NCBI RefSeq assembly: GCF_047228935.1
Contig: NZ_JBFEGG010000001.1
Location: 248,001-312,000 of the forward strand
Source: Ornithinibacillus sp047228935
GTDB lineage: Bacteria; Bacillota; Bacilli; Bacillales; Amphibacillaceae
DNA: 64,000 nucleotides
Reading direction: 5' to 3'
Of this stretch, positions 8,184 to 17,523 are shown piece by piece. A program made the position numbers and the translations under genes. The notes beneath the pieces were generated by a model. That model had not been told where the DNA came from and made no database searches. It saw only the letters and a program-made list of their open reading frames with translations. Position 1 is the stretch's first letter. Each line of letters begins with the position of its first letter.

Positions 8184-9339
8184 GAAATTCCTCCTGAAGG
8201 TATGTGACTTGAGCAGCATTAACTCCTATGCCTAAACTATAAAGTTTGCCAATGTTAGCTAATCCTAATTCGATACAACTAATTGTCTGTAAGACGTCTG
8301 CTGGCGTACAGTAGCCCATATGACCGAACCGAAAGATTTTACGCTTTAAATGATTTTGTCCTCCTGCTAATACAAGACCAAATTTTTCTTTTAATATTTT
8401 TCTTAACCTGTCTGGATCAAAGTCAGTGGGTTTTACTGCTGTTACAGTAGGAGAGGCGTCTTTATCATTTGTTAATAATGGTATTCCTAGTGCTTTGAAA
8501 GCATTCCTTGTCATGTTTTTCATCGTTTTATGTCGTTTAATAATGTTATGAAGACCTTCTTCTTCCATTAATTGTAGTGATTGTTCTAGGCCGAATAGTA
8601 AGGAAAGTGCGGGTGTAAAGGGTGTGGAGTCTTGTTGGATGTTATTTTGATATTTTCTTAAATCCAAGTAGAAGTGTGATGATTGATTATTCTTTTCGAT
8701 GATGGTCCAAGCTCTTTGGCTAGTAGCGACGAATGCCAGTCCAGGTGGTAACATAAGCGCCTTTTGAGAGCCAGTTATACAGACGTCGATTTGCCATTCG
8801 TCCATTTTCATTTCTACTCCGCCTACACTAGATACCCCATCAACAATAATTAAGGCATCGGAAACTTCCTTAATAGAAGCAGAGAGTTTATGAATCGGGT
8901 TTAAGACACTTGTTGAGGTTTCACAATGTGTTGCAAATACAGCTTTTATCATTGGGTGCTTTGTTAAGTATGTTTTAATCTCCTCAGGATTTAACGCCTT
9001 TCCCCAATCGTACTCTAATTTGTGCACATGTAGATTATATGCTTCACAAATCTTTGCAAAACGATCCCCGAAAGAACCTGTTACAACAACAAGTACTTCA
9101 TCACCTGGGCTAACGGTATTTACAACTGCTGCTTCCATTCCTGCTGTACCTGAACCTGCTAGAATAACAACTTCTTCTTTTGTTCCAAAGATTTTTTTTA
9201 AACTAGGCTTAATTCGCTTTAATAAATCTTTTGTTTCTTGGTCACGGTGGCCAATTATTGGTTTTGTCATAGCGAGTTGTACACTTGGTGGGATTGGTGT
9301 TGGCCCTGGGATACGTAGTAATTGATAATCCTTTAACAT
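8173..9339 (-). CDS. class V aminotransferase, probable phosphoserine transaminase partner of SerA
   Basis: A 388-residue PLP enzyme of the alanine/serine-glyoxylate (PucG-like) group. IPGPTPIP at the N terminus and the PLP lysine in TGSQKALMLPPG are diagnostic; SGTAGMEAA binds the cofactor phosphate. The gene runs directly into serA with an 11-base overlap. Since SerC normally makes phosphoserine from the SerA product, and class V enzymes paired with SerA (as in Thermotoga) are thought to do this step, that role is inferred here. Family precedent alone would also allow alanine-glyoxylate or serine-pyruvate transamination. Confidence 0.88.
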   Translation of the reverse strand: MLKDYQLLRIPGPTPIPPSVQLAMTKPIIGHRDQETKDLLKRIKPSLKKIFGTKEEVVILAGSGTAGMEAAVVNTVSPGDEVLVVVTGSFGDRFAKICEAYNLHVHKLEYDWGKALNPEEIKTYLTKHPMIKAVFATHCETSTSVLNPIHKLSASIKEVSDALIIVDGVSSVGGVEMKMDEWQIDVCITGSQKALMLPPGLAFVATSQRAWTIIEKNNQSSHFYLDLRKYQNNIQQDSTPFTPALSLLFGLEQSLQLMEEEGLHNIIKRHKTMKNMTRNAFKALGIPLLTNDKDASPTVTAVKPTDFDPDRLRKILKEKFGLVLAGGQNHLKRKIFRFGHMGYCTPADVLQTISCIELGLANIGKLYSLGIGVNAAQVTYLQEEFHEI

Positions 9340-9381
9340 AATTGAACTCCTTTCTTAATACAAAAAAACATCAGGATTATC

Positions 9382-9555
9382 CTAATGCTTTCTTCTAAAC
9401 AGTCGACGTTGTCTTGCGGCAGACTTCTCTTCTACGTTATCATGTAATTGTTCTTTTGGTTCTTTATCAAATGCAAGCCAATTGGAAAGGTAATATAATC
9501 CTTCTTCAAGTACAATTAATAATATGATGATAAAAATAATCCAAAACCACAACAT
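9382..9555 (-). CDS. small single-pass membrane protein heading the serA operon
   Basis: A 57-residue ORF with AGGAGG nine bases before its ATG. Residues 2-16 are an uninterrupted hydrophobic helix (LWFWIIFIIILLIVL). A charged tail follows, ending in a basic cluster RQRRLFRRKH, so a cytoplasmic C terminus is likely. It ends 42 bases before the aminotransferase start with no terminator between, so it is probably cotranscribed. I do not recognise the family. It could be an unrelated membrane peptide or a regulator of the neighbouring enzymes. Confidence 0.65.
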   Translation of the reverse strand: MLWFWIIFIIILLIVLEEGLYYLSNWLAFDKEPKEQLHDNVEEKSAARQRRLFRRKH

Positions 9556-9676
9556 GGGGAGGTTCCTCCTGAAATTAGTAAATAAGGTAATCTTTTCTTA
9601 CATTTTACCAAAGTTCTAATAATTATTTTATAGTTTTTTAAATTTTTCTACCATTACTTATAAACATAGGGGGATT

Positions 9677-10567
9677 ATGATGCAGAAAAAGATACATATA
9701 ACAGTAGTCGGGAGCATTAATATGGATTTAACGGTAACGACAGACCGAATGCCTGATAAAGGAGAGACGGTATTAGGGAAAGAATTCGCTACGTATCCAG
9801 GTGGCAAAGGGGCAAATCAAGCAGTTGCTGCACAAAGATTAGGTGCTTTGGTACATCTTATAGGAGCAGTAGGAGACGATAGGTTTGGAAATGCGTTACT
9901 TGCGAATATAAGGGCAGAAGGAATTGATACTACAGGTGTCGAGGTAAAAGAGGAGATAGCTACTGGGACGGCGACGATTATTTTATCAGAACAGGATAAT
10001 CGAATTATCGTTGCCCCAGGGGCGAATTCCTATGTAACACCTGACTTAATAGCAAAGCATGAGTCCATCATACAAAATAGTGATGTTGTTATATTGCAGC
10101 TGGAAATCCCTTTAGTAACGATTCAACTAGTAACAAGATTAGCGAATGAATACCATGTTCCAGTTATAATTAACCCAGCGCCATATCATGCGCTTCCGGA
10201 AGAAGTATACGAAAGTGCAACCTTTCTGACACCAAATGAAGGGGAAGCAGAGGAAATGGCTAAACATATATCTTTTGATGAAATTAGGGGAAAGCTCATT
10301 ATCACTAAAGGTTCCACAGGTACTGTTTATTTTGAAGAAGAGAATGAAAAATTAGTACCCGCTTATGAAGTTACGGTGAAAGATACAACAGGGGCAGGAG
10401 ATACATTTAATGGAGCACTGGCAGTTCAAGTAGGGCTTGGAGCAACGAGGGAAGAGGCAATTAGATTTGCCAATGCTGCTGCAGGATTATCGGTTACGGA
10501 AATAGGAGCACAAAAAGGAATGCCGACTAGAGAACAAGTACTAGAATTTATGAAAAGAAAAGGATAA
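9677..10567 (+). CDS. rbsK: ribokinase
   Basis: A PfkB-family sugar kinase that phosphorylates D-ribose to ribose 5-phosphate in the cytosol. The 296 residues contain the N-terminal signature VGSINMDL and GGKGANQAVAAQRLG, and the C-terminal anion-hole/catalytic motif DTTGAGDTFNGAL with the catalytic Asp. Both are close to ribokinase rather than fructokinase. Two adjacent ATGs (9677, 9680) follow AGGGGG. No rbs transport genes are present here, so it stands alone, perhaps serving nucleoside-derived ribose. The gene is convergent with the MetE-like gene. Confidence 0.9.
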   Translation: MMQKKIHITVVGSINMDLTVTTDRMPDKGETVLGKEFATYPGGKGANQAVAAQRLGALVHLIGAVGDDRFGNALLANIRAEGIDTTGVEVKEEIATGTATIILSEQDNRIIVAPGANSYVTPDLIAKHESIIQNSDVVILQLEIPLVTIQLVTRLANEYHVPVIINPAPYHALPEEVYESATFLTPNEGEAEEMAKHISFDEIRGKLIITKGSTGTVYFEEENEKLVPAYEVTVKDTTGAGDTFNGALAVQVGLGATREEAIRFANAAAGLSVTEIGAQKGMPTREQVLEFMKRKG

Positions 10568-10584
10568 GGGTTGATCCCTTATCC
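10562..10584 (-). terminator. terminator for the SAM-regulated operon
   Basis: A nine-pair stem GGATAAGGG/CCCTTATCC; on the minus strand it is followed by TTTTCTTTT. The plus side has a poor U tract, so it mainly serves the minus-strand operon. Confidence 0.75.
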
Positions 10585-10586
10585 GT

Positions 10587-11690
10587 TTATCCCCAAACTT
10601 CCTTCGTAATATCCACGATAAATTTTAATTTCGCCCACTGTTGATCCTCGCTAAGTTTATTGCCATGATGAGTGGATGAAAATCCACATTGTGGGCTTAG
10701 TGCAAGCTGTTCGAGTGGCACATAGTTACTTGCCTCTTCAATACGGCGCTTTATTTCTTCTTTATCCTCTAACTCTCCAAATTTAGAAGTTACAAGTCCT
10801 AAAACGACACGTGCTCCTCCATCAGGAATATAATCTAATGGTTTGAAATCACCAGAGCGATCATCATCATACTCTAAGAAAAACCCATTTACTTTTTCTT
10901 TTGCAAATAACGTTGGTGCTATTTGTGCATAGCTGCCTTCAAACGCCCATCTAGATTCATAGTTTCCGCGACATAGATGTGTCGTGACATATAAGTCATC
11001 AGGCTTACCTTCTAATACACTATTTACTACATAAAGTGATAAATCAATTAATTCCTGTCGGGAAAGCGCTGGCTCATAAGCTATTAAATTATCAGCATTC
11101 AGTCCAGCTATGTATACGTCGTCTAATTGCAGGTATCTAACACCAGCCTCGTAGAAAGCCTTTAAAGCATCGCGATAAGTTTGAATAACGTCTTCTGCAT
11201 ATTCTTCAACCGTAGGATAAATTGCTGTATTTCGGATTCCACGATGAAATAGTTGGTTCGGGCTAGGAATGGTTTGTTTTGCAACAGCACGACCTGCTAC
11301 GATTTCATTAAACAATTTAAAGTCTTCTAGGAATGGATGGTCAGAATTAAAGGATATTTTCCCGATATTTCGGACGTCATAAGGCTCAGTCTCAATACCT
11401 TGGAAGGGAATCCCTCTTTCCGGTACATAACCTTCTAAACCATCTAGATTTTCAAGGAAATCAATATGCCAAAAAGAGCGTCGGAACTCACCATCTGTTA
11501 CAAGCTCAAGACCTACTTCAATTTGTTTATCAACGATTCGTTGTAATTCTTTATTTTCAACATCTCTTAGTTCCTCTTTTGTAATGTTGCCTTTCTTATA
11601 ATCCTCACGTGCTTTTAATAGATTTTCTGGTCTTAATAAGCTACCTACATGATCTGCACGAAATGGTGCTTGAAACGAATTTTTACTCAT
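10587..11690 (-). CDS. MetE C-terminal-like methyltransferase (YxjG/YxjH family)
   Basis: A 367-residue cobalamin-independent methionine synthase-like barrel corresponding to the catalytic half of MetE. FRADHVGSLLRP starts the family fold; Zn ligands are visible as His and Cys in THLCRGN and a distal Cys in SPQCGFSS. The Bacillus relatives YxjG and YxjH are SAM-riboswitch controlled and are thought to methylate homocysteine with an alternative methyl donor. Here it is the second gene of an operon behind a SAM-I riboswitch, consistent with methionine synthesis or recycling. The methyl donor is unknown. Confidence 0.9.
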   Translation of the reverse strand: MSKNSFQAPFRADHVGSLLRPENLLKAREDYKKGNITKEELRDVENKELQRIVDKQIEVGLELVTDGEFRRSFWHIDFLENLDGLEGYVPERGIPFQGIETEPYDVRNIGKISFNSDHPFLEDFKLFNEIVAGRAVAKQTIPSPNQLFHRGIRNTAIYPTVEEYAEDVIQTYRDALKAFYEAGVRYLQLDDVYIAGLNADNLIAYEPALSRQELIDLSLYVVNSVLEGKPDDLYVTTHLCRGNYESRWAFEGSYAQIAPTLFAKEKVNGFFLEYDDDRSGDFKPLDYIPDGGARVVLGLVTSKFGELEDKEEIKRRIEEASNYVPLEQLALSPQCGFSSTHHGNKLSEDQQWAKLKFIVDITKEVWG

Positions 11691-11785
11691 TTTAGTTCCT
11701 TCTTTCTTTAGAAATTTTTTAAGTAGACTAAATCAGCTTTCCGATACTAGTCTTTCAAGTCTGTAATCATCGGAATGTGAATAGT

Positions 11786-12544
11786 TTAAGGCAATAATGC
11801 AAATGATCGTACTGGAAATCCAGACGCTTTTTCTGCTTTTGGAACCATATTAAAGATCACTGCACCTTTTGCAGGCACTTTATCTAAATTGGTTAGTAGT
11901 TCAACCTGGTAAGTATCTTGTTCTAGTACATAATATTCTCCAAGTAATGCACCATTGTTTCGATAGTCTATTGCGGAATCTGTATCAAACGTTTCGTGAC
12001 CAACTGCTTTAATTTTACGTTCTTCAAAAAGGAACTTTAGGGCGTCTAGTCCCCAACCTGGTGCATGAGCATTTCCTTCTGAGTCCTTATTGTTAAATAA
12101 CTCATGGTCTGGCCAGCGCTTACTCCAATCTGTTCTTAGTGCAACAAAACTACCAGCTTCAATTCGGCCATATTCTTCTTCAAAAGCTAAAATATCCTCG
12201 GGAGTAATTGTAAAATCATTATTTTCCGAAGCTTCCTTTGACTTATCAATAACTACTAGGGGTAAAACTAATTCTTTTAAGTCCAAATCTTCTAAGTAAC
12301 GTTTGTTTCGAACAAAGTGAATTGGTGCATCTAAATGGGTACCATACTGTCCCGGGAAGGTGAAACTTTGTGCAAAAAATCCGTCATCATGTGTGAATAA
12401 TGTTTTAAAATCAGCTGATTCAAATGAAGAGAAGTGTGGCGAGTCAGGCCCAAAAGTATGTGTTAGATCCACCCATTCTTTTTCTTTTAATAATTCAATA
12501 GCCTTTAATACTTCGTTTGAGCTTTTCAAAATTTCGTTTGTCAT
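11786..12544 (-). CDS. cyclase family metal hydrolase (kynurenine formamidase-like)
   Basis: A 252-residue protein; ATG 12544 follows GAGGTGAG and is preferred to the in-frame GTG at 12553. YGTHLDAPIH contains the HxGTHxDxPxH-type metal ligands of the cyclase/KynB/isatin hydrolase fold. A second conserved stretch, VGHETFDTDSA, lies at the usual C-terminal site. Members cleave amide or lactone bonds. It is first in an operon with a MetE-like gene behind a SAM riboswitch, so a role in sulfur or methyl metabolism is inferred; no tryptophan-catabolic genes are nearby to support kynurenine formamidase. Confidence 0.85.
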   Translation of the reverse strand: MTNEILKSSNEVLKAIELLKEKEWVDLTHTFGPDSPHFSSFESADFKTLFTHDDGFFAQSFTFPGQYGTHLDAPIHFVRNKRYLEDLDLKELVLPLVVIDKSKEASENNDFTITPEDILAFEEEYGRIEAGSFVALRTDWSKRWPDHELFNNKDSEGNAHAPGWGLDALKFLFEERKIKAVGHETFDTDSAIDYRNNGALLGEYYVLEQDTYQVELLTNLDKVPAKGAVIFNMVPKAEKASGFPVRSFALLP

Positions 12545-12577
12545 ATTCCTCACCTCAAAAAAAGTTTATTTAACAAT

Positions 12578-12740
12578 TAAAAAACCTCTTCTCATAAATA
12601 AGAAGAGGCTAAACAAATTTAGGTTAGGATCTCTTCTTATCTTCTAGCTTATAGCTACTGGAATTGGCACAGTACTCACGATGAGTCCGCTGCCGAGGCT
12701 TCAAAGGGCCAGTCCCTCCACCTCTCTGGATAAGAATTGG
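12578..12740 (-). promoter_or_regulatory. SAM-I (S-box) riboswitch with terminator
   Basis: Read on the minus strand, the leader carries the S-box core: TTATCCAGAGAGGTGGAGGG, then ACTGGCCCTTTGAAGCC and GGCAGC, matching SAM-I consensus blocks. The 3' P1 strand (AAGATAAGAAGAG) can alternatively pair with CTCTTCTT of the downstream terminator hairpin (12585-12608, followed by TTTTTTAA). This fits transcription attenuation when SAM is abundant. It lies immediately upstream of the cyclase and MetE-like operon. Confidence 0.95.
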
Positions 12741-12760
12741 TAATTTAATTGTTAAAATTC

Positions 12761-12789
12761 ACTTTACACCGGTCTTTCGTATATGTCAA
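12761..12789 (-). promoter_or_regulatory. SigA promoter for the SAM riboswitch operon
   Basis: On the minus strand TTGACA (12784-12789) and TAAAGT (12761-12766) are separated by 17 bases, placing the start about 15-20 bases before the riboswitch P1 helix. Confidence 0.75.
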
Positions 12790-12881
12790 GATGAAATTTT
12801 CTATAAATTTAAAAATTATAATGAATCAGATCGTACTTATTGGTATGATGATTATATCGAATGACTAAAGGTGGGAGTTAC

Positions 12882-15800
12882 ATGACACAGCTTAGCCCAG
12901 ATGAAAAAAGAGAGATTGTTCGGGAAGAACTTCATCAGTTAGTAAAGGCAAGATATATTAATATGAGTGTCGCTGCAAAAATTGTAAATGCACATACAAA
13001 GTATTATATAAATAAACCAACAGTAAATCAGATTAAGCAAGAAATGGCAGAAGTTGAACAGCCAACAATTGAACCAAAGGTAACCGTTACACCTAAGGTT
13101 CAATCACCACAACCTAAGGAAAATAATAATCAGGCAAAGCCAATTCCAAACCCTAAGAAGACGTTTACAGATCAGCAAATTAGAGATAGAAATATTACTT
13201 GGGGACTAAATCTCGGGGTAATATTATTACTTTTAGGGGGATTAGTTCTTGCGACCAGTACGTGGGATACCCTCGGTTCTTGGGCAAAGACAGGGTTAAT
13301 TTCAACAGTAGCAATCCTGTTTTACGGTTTAGCATGGTTGACGAATAGTGTGCTTCAAATTAAGAAGACTGCTTTTGCATTCTTGGTATTGGGGAGTTTA
13401 TTTTTACCTATTATCGTTGTTTCAGCAGGATACTATGAACTATTTGGTAGTTATTTTTCCTTTTCGGGAGAGGGTAAATTTCTATATGGTGCTATTGGAA
13501 CATTATTAGTTTTACCTATCTATGCAGTATTTGCTAGGAAACTGTCATCTAGACTTTTTGTTTGGTTCTCTTACGTTGCATGCAGTATGTTTGTTGGACT
13601 TTTAATTGCTTCAGTATATCTACCGGTTGATGGCTTCTATCTAGCAATCATGCTTTACAATGGACTTTTAATTGTTGGGTATCGTATGTTGCAAGGGAAT
13701 TCAAAATTACAGCTATTTATAAAGGAATTCGTTCCCTTTATTCAAGCAAATCTTATTTTATCAACCTTACTGATGCTACTATTCTATGATCATGAATTGA
13801 TGTATAGCTTTAACCTACTTTTAACAGCAGTAATTTACTTTTCTATGATTTTTGTTTCCAAGAAACAGTCCTATCATTTTGTTTTTACTGCTATGTTAAT
13901 ATACGGTGTGTATCAGCTAGTAGAAAATTCAATTTTGCAAAGTGTTAGTGAGGTAGCTTTTGCATTACTTGGGGTACTTTTCTTAGCTTTACCGAAGTTT
14001 CTTAATGAAGCGGGTGCGTTACAAAAAGTTTTTCAAATAACTAGTGCAATCGTTTCTTCTTTAGCTTTTTTGTATATTAGTTTTGAAGGGCTTATTTTAA
14101 GAATGGGGGAAGGATCGATTGTTTTATTAATTGCTTATGTCATAATTTCCCTTAATTTTGCTTTTCTCGCATCACTTGTTAAGAATAAGCTTTTCAACTA
14201 TTTAAGCCCAATATTCCTAGTAAGTGCATTGTATCAATTAACATTATTAGGGCAGGAGTGGCTTAGTTATGAATCCATTATTTTACCTGGATTTATATTG
14301 GCTTATCTTCTGTATATTTTAGGTGGTTGTTTCGTAAACGCATCACTTTGGAAGCCTTTAAAGAGTAGTACGCGGGATGTAAGTAGTCTAGTAATGATGG
14401 TATGCATATTAGGTTGCCTAGTATCGTTTATGAACCTTGAATTGAGTATTATGTTATTATTAACATCCCTATTAGCACTTATCATGTACAAATATGAGAG
14501 AAGGGGTAATTTTGCTCAGGTTGCCCCGTGGATACATGGAATAGCTCTAAGTTTTGCTGTTACTGTCTTTTACATCTATATAGCCCAACAAGATTCAATG
14601 TTGTTTGAGGATGTTTTCCTAGCAATAGGCTTAGTGTTTGGTAGTATAACAGTTTTAGTTGTTAGCTACGTTTGGAAGGCGATAAATCGGCCGGTATTCT
14701 CGAATAGTAGTTTCTACTTTGCTCAATTACTTTATGGAGTAGTTATTCTTGATAGTTTCAGTTTAGAGTCCCCAATAAGAGCTTTCATTACACTAGGTGG
14801 TATCGGGATGTCATATCTCTTATACAGAAGAAGCGGTTGGGTAGCAATCCCATTCTTCCTATCTAGCTTCTCTTTATTATTCTATTTAAACATTCTAAAT
14901 GTAGTTCATGATAATGTAGCTACTGTTCCAGATGTGTTTGAATGGGTTCAATTTGTATTAGGAGCAGTATTATTACTTGGTGTCGGAATACTTATTGGGA
15001 AGAGAGGGCGCCTTTACCAGAGTGCTTTTTACTGGGTTGGGCAAATCTACTTGCCATTCGCATTAATCGTTTCGGTTCTGTTTAATGAGACGGATGCTTG
15101 GTGGTCTTTTTTACTAACAACGATTATTTATGGAATTACTGTTAGATCAGTAAATAAGGAATGGCAAATTAAAACATTTTTCTATTCGGGCATTACGACT
15201 TTTTGGATTTCTTTACCATTAGCATTTGCTAAATTCGAATGGAATATCGAATACGTCTATACTTACTTTATCATTAGTGTGTTGTTGTTGGTGTTCTGGC
15301 TGATTGGGAAAGAAGTTTGGAAAAAACGTATTTTCTATTATTTTGTGCCATATTCTAGTATTGGTATTTTAGGTTTCTTGATGAGTTATCCATATGACAC
15401 AATCTTGTTTATAGCAACCATTTTGTATGTGGCGATGGTACTTTTCGTTTTACACCGTATGCAATGGGATATCCTTTCCGTTATTCCGCTATTACTGATG
15501 TACGCAGGCTTCATGAACTTCAGTAATAATGATAATTTACTTGTTTATGAACCTTATATTCTAGCTTCATTTGGAGTGGCACTACTAATATCAGGAAGTA
15601 TTATCTATCAAACTGTTTATCAGCTAGAAGGAAAATATCTTAAGCTAGATTGGTATACGATCTTAGCATTTATAACGTTCCTAAACTTATACCAATATAG
15701 TATCAATACCGATAACTTAGCTTTCAAAGTTCTTCCGGGGATATTAGTTATCATTGGGTTATTCCTAAATAGGAAACGTGTGTGGGAAATTTCTTCTACA

Positions 15801-16337
15801 TGGATAATATTTATAGCATTTGTTATTGCATTCCAACCTTATTATGCTTTGCTAGGTCATTTAGAGTTACCGAGTTTAATTGAGAGAGAGATTTATGTAT
15901 TACCTTGGATAGTAGTCGTTATAGTTCTTCGGAAATACGTAATGAAGGAAAAGAAAGAAGTTACAAATTATATTCAATGGGCAGTATTAGTCATAGTAGC
16001 CCTTCTATTAGTTCAAGATGGTCTAGCTAGTAACACGATTTATGATGCTTTAATTGTTGGGGTGCTATCATTGGCATCACTTGTAGCAGGAATGATCTAT
16101 CAAATGAAGTCATTTTTCTTTGTAGGAGCAGGGGTACTTCTTTTCAATGTATTGATGCAAACTAGACCGTATTGGGGCAATTTACCATGGTGGGGTTATT
16201 TATTAATAGCTGGGTCTATTCTAATTACGATAGCTAGTTACAATGAATGGCAAAAGCAAAAGTCTTCTGAAGGAAATGAGACATTCCTATCTAAGTTTAA
16301 AAAGAATGTGATTGATCAGATGAAAAAATGGGATTAA
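12882..16337 (+). CDS. giant polytopic membrane protein of unknown function
   Basis: The ATG at 12882 is preferred because AGGTGGGAG precedes it; an in-frame ATG lies at 12861. The product of 1151 residues starts with a soluble helical region (LSPDEKREIVREELHQLVKA) and a Pro/Lys-rich linker. Dozens of hydrophobic helices then run almost to the end, closing with a basic tail. I recall similar 1000-1200-residue Bacillaceae proteins annotated only as DUF2157-like or SCO7613-type membrane proteins. No catalytic motif is obvious. Its size, with 30 or more predicted spans, is exceptional for one polypeptide. Monocistronic apart from the small gene downstream. Confidence 0.8.
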   Translation: MTQLSPDEKREIVREELHQLVKARYINMSVAAKIVNAHTKYYINKPTVNQIKQEMAEVEQPTIEPKVTVTPKVQSPQPKENNNQAKPIPNPKKTFTDQQIRDRNITWGLNLGVILLLLGGLVLATSTWDTLGSWAKTGLISTVAILFYGLAWLTNSVLQIKKTAFAFLVLGSLFLPIIVVSAGYYELFGSYFSFSGEGKFLYGAIGTLLVLPIYAVFARKLSSRLFVWFSYVACSMFVGLLIASVYLPVDGFYLAIMLYNGLLIVGYRMLQGNSKLQLFIKEFVPFIQANLILSTLLMLLFYDHELMYSFNLLLTAVIYFSMIFVSKKQSYHFVFTAMLIYGVYQLVENSILQSVSEVAFALLGVLFLALPKFLNEAGALQKVFQITSAIVSSLAFLYISFEGLILRMGEGSIVLLIAYVIISLNFAFLASLVKNKLFNYLSPIFLVSALYQLTLLGQEWLSYESIILPGFILAYLLYILGGCFVNASLWKPLKSSTRDVSSLVMMVCILGCLVSFMNLELSIMLLLTSLLALIMYKYERRGNFAQVAPWIHGIALSFAVTVFYIYIAQQDSMLFEDVFLAIGLVFGSITVLVVSYVWKAINRPVFSNSSFYFAQLLYGVVILDSFSLESPIRAFITLGGIGMSYLLYRRSGWVAIPFFLSSFSLLFYLNILNVVHDNVATVPDVFEWVQFVLGAVLLLGVGILIGKRGRLYQSAFYWVGQIYLPFALIVSVLFNETDAWWSFLLTTIIYGITVRSVNKEWQIKTFFYSGITTFWISLPLAFAKFEWNIEYVYTYFIISVLLLVFWLIGKEVWKKRIFYYFVPYSSIGILGFLMSYPYDTILFIATILYVAMVLFVLHRMQWDILSVIPLLLMYAGFMNFSNNDNLLVYEPYILASFGVALLISGSIIYQTVYQLEGKYLKLDWYTILAFITFLNLYQYSINTDNLAFKVLPGILVIIGLFLNRKRVWEISSTWIIFIAFVIAFQPYYALLGHLELPSLIEREIYVLPWIVVVIVLRKYVMKEKKEVTNYIQWAVLVIVALLLVQDGLASNTIYDALIVGVLSLASLVAGMIYQMKSFFFVGAGVLLFNVLMQTRPYWGNLPWWGYLLIAGSILITIASYNEWQKQKSSEGNETFLSKFKKNVIDQMKKWD

Positions 16338-16363
16338 GTTTAATAGAATTTATCTAAATAACA

Positions 16364-16395
16364 ATCACACAGTAGAAATACTGTGTGATATTTTA
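16364..16395 (+). terminator. terminator or attenuator hairpin before small gene
   Basis: A perfect 11-bp stem ATCACACAGTA/TACTGTGTGAT with a GAAA tetraloop is followed by ATTTTAT. It sits directly upstream of the SD of the 75-residue gene, so that gene depends on read-through or an internal promoter. Confidence 0.75.
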
Positions 16396-16407
16396 TAGGA
16401 GGTCACA

Positions 16408-16635
16408 ATGTCAAAGATTGATAAGAGAGATCGTCTAGAAGAAGAGCCATTTAGTTATCGAATTTCAAAGGATAATACGGTCTTTATCACCTATTTTGGA
16501 AAACAGGTGAAGATATTGAAAGGAAAAGAGGCAACAAAGTTTCTAAGTAAAATAAATGCTGTGAATAATATAAAAGAAGAGCAATTAGTTATGGCTAAAG
16601 TGACAGGAAACTTTAAAAGAGGTAACGAAAGATAA
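16408..16635 (+). CDS. small basic hypothetical protein
   Basis: A 75-residue ORF with an ideal AGGAGG six bases before ATG, so it is very likely translated. The sequence is charged and has no membrane segment; FSYRISKDNTVFITYFGKQVKILKG suggests a small beta-rich fold, followed by a helical basic tail ending in GNFKRGNER. I do not recognise a named family. It follows the giant membrane gene across a terminator-like hairpin and precedes a HAD phosphatase by about 100 bases. Confidence 0.7.
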   Translation: MSKIDKRDRLEEEPFSYRISKDNTVFITYFGKQVKILKGKEATKFLSKINAVNNIKEEQLVMAKVTGNFKRGNER

Positions 16636-16736
16636 TGGTCTTGGTGAATTTTGTTCGATTAACTGTTTGACTTGTAAAGCCTTTCAATGGTTAGAATGAA
16701 AATAGACTAAATCGTAATTAAAGGAGACATTCAACC

Positions 16737-17513
16737 ATGACCGACCAAAGTATTATTTTTTTTGATATTGATGGGACTTTATTTGATCACGATAAGAAGA
16801 TACCTTCTTCTACTAGAAAAGCAGTTCAAGAGCTACAGAGAAAAGGTCATATTGTTGCTATTGCCACAGGACGAGGACCATTTATGTTTAAGAAAGTGCG
16901 TGAAGAGTTAGGAATTAATACTTATATTAGTTATAACGGGCAGTATGTCGTATTAGAAGGAAAAGAAGTATATATGAACGCATTGCAAAAGCCCTCATTG
17001 AAAAAACTGACAGACCAGGCAACTGTAAATGGACATCCAGTCCTCTATATGGATCCAAAAGGAATGAATGCGAATGTCCCAGAGCATCCACATATTATGG
17101 AGAGTATTAGTACGTTAAAAATTGGGCTACCGACTTATAATCCTCATTATTATAAAAACAATGCTGTATTTCAGTCTCTTTTATTCTGTGTGGAGGAGGA
17201 AGAAGAGGAGTATATAGAAGCGTTTCCGGAGTTTGATTTCGTTCGTTGGCATCCGCTTAGTACAGATATACTGCCAAAGGGTGGCTCGAAAGCGAACGGA
17301 ATTGAAAAAATTATGGAAAAGTTACAACTCCCTAAAGAGAATATTTATGCTTTTGGTGATGGATTAAATGATGTTGAAATGCTTACGAAGGTTACGAATA
17401 GTGTTGCTATGGGAAATGGTGTAGATGAAGTGAAGGAAGTAGCTAAATATGTCACAAAACCAGTTGATGAAGATGGAATCTATTATGGTTTGAAAATGGT
17501 AGGACTCCTATAA
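16737..17513 (+). CDS. Cof-type HAD-IIB phosphatase (YkrA-like)
   Basis: A 258-residue Cof-family HAD hydrolase. Motif I is FFDIDGTLFDHD, motif II lies at IATGRGPFM, the Lys of motif III is in LPKGGSKANGIEK, and motif IV is AFGDGLNDVEML. The large C2B cap lies between motifs II and III. Bacillus relatives such as YkrA dephosphorylate sugar phosphates or flavin-type phosphates with broad specificity. AAAGGAG precedes the ATG. Single gene with its own terminator. Confidence 0.9.
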   Translation: MTDQSIIFFDIDGTLFDHDKKIPSSTRKAVQELQRKGHIVAIATGRGPFMFKKVREELGINTYISYNGQYVVLEGKEVYMNALQKPSLKKLTDQATVNGHPVLYMDPKGMNANVPEHPHIMESISTLKIGLPTYNPHYYKNNAVFQSLLFCVEEEEEEYIEAFPEFDFVRWHPLSTDILPKGGSKANGIEKIMEKLQLPKENIYAFGDGLNDVEMLTKVTNSVAMGNGVDEVKEVAKYVTKPVDEDGIYYGLKMVGLL

Positions 17514-17523
17514 GTTATGAGTG

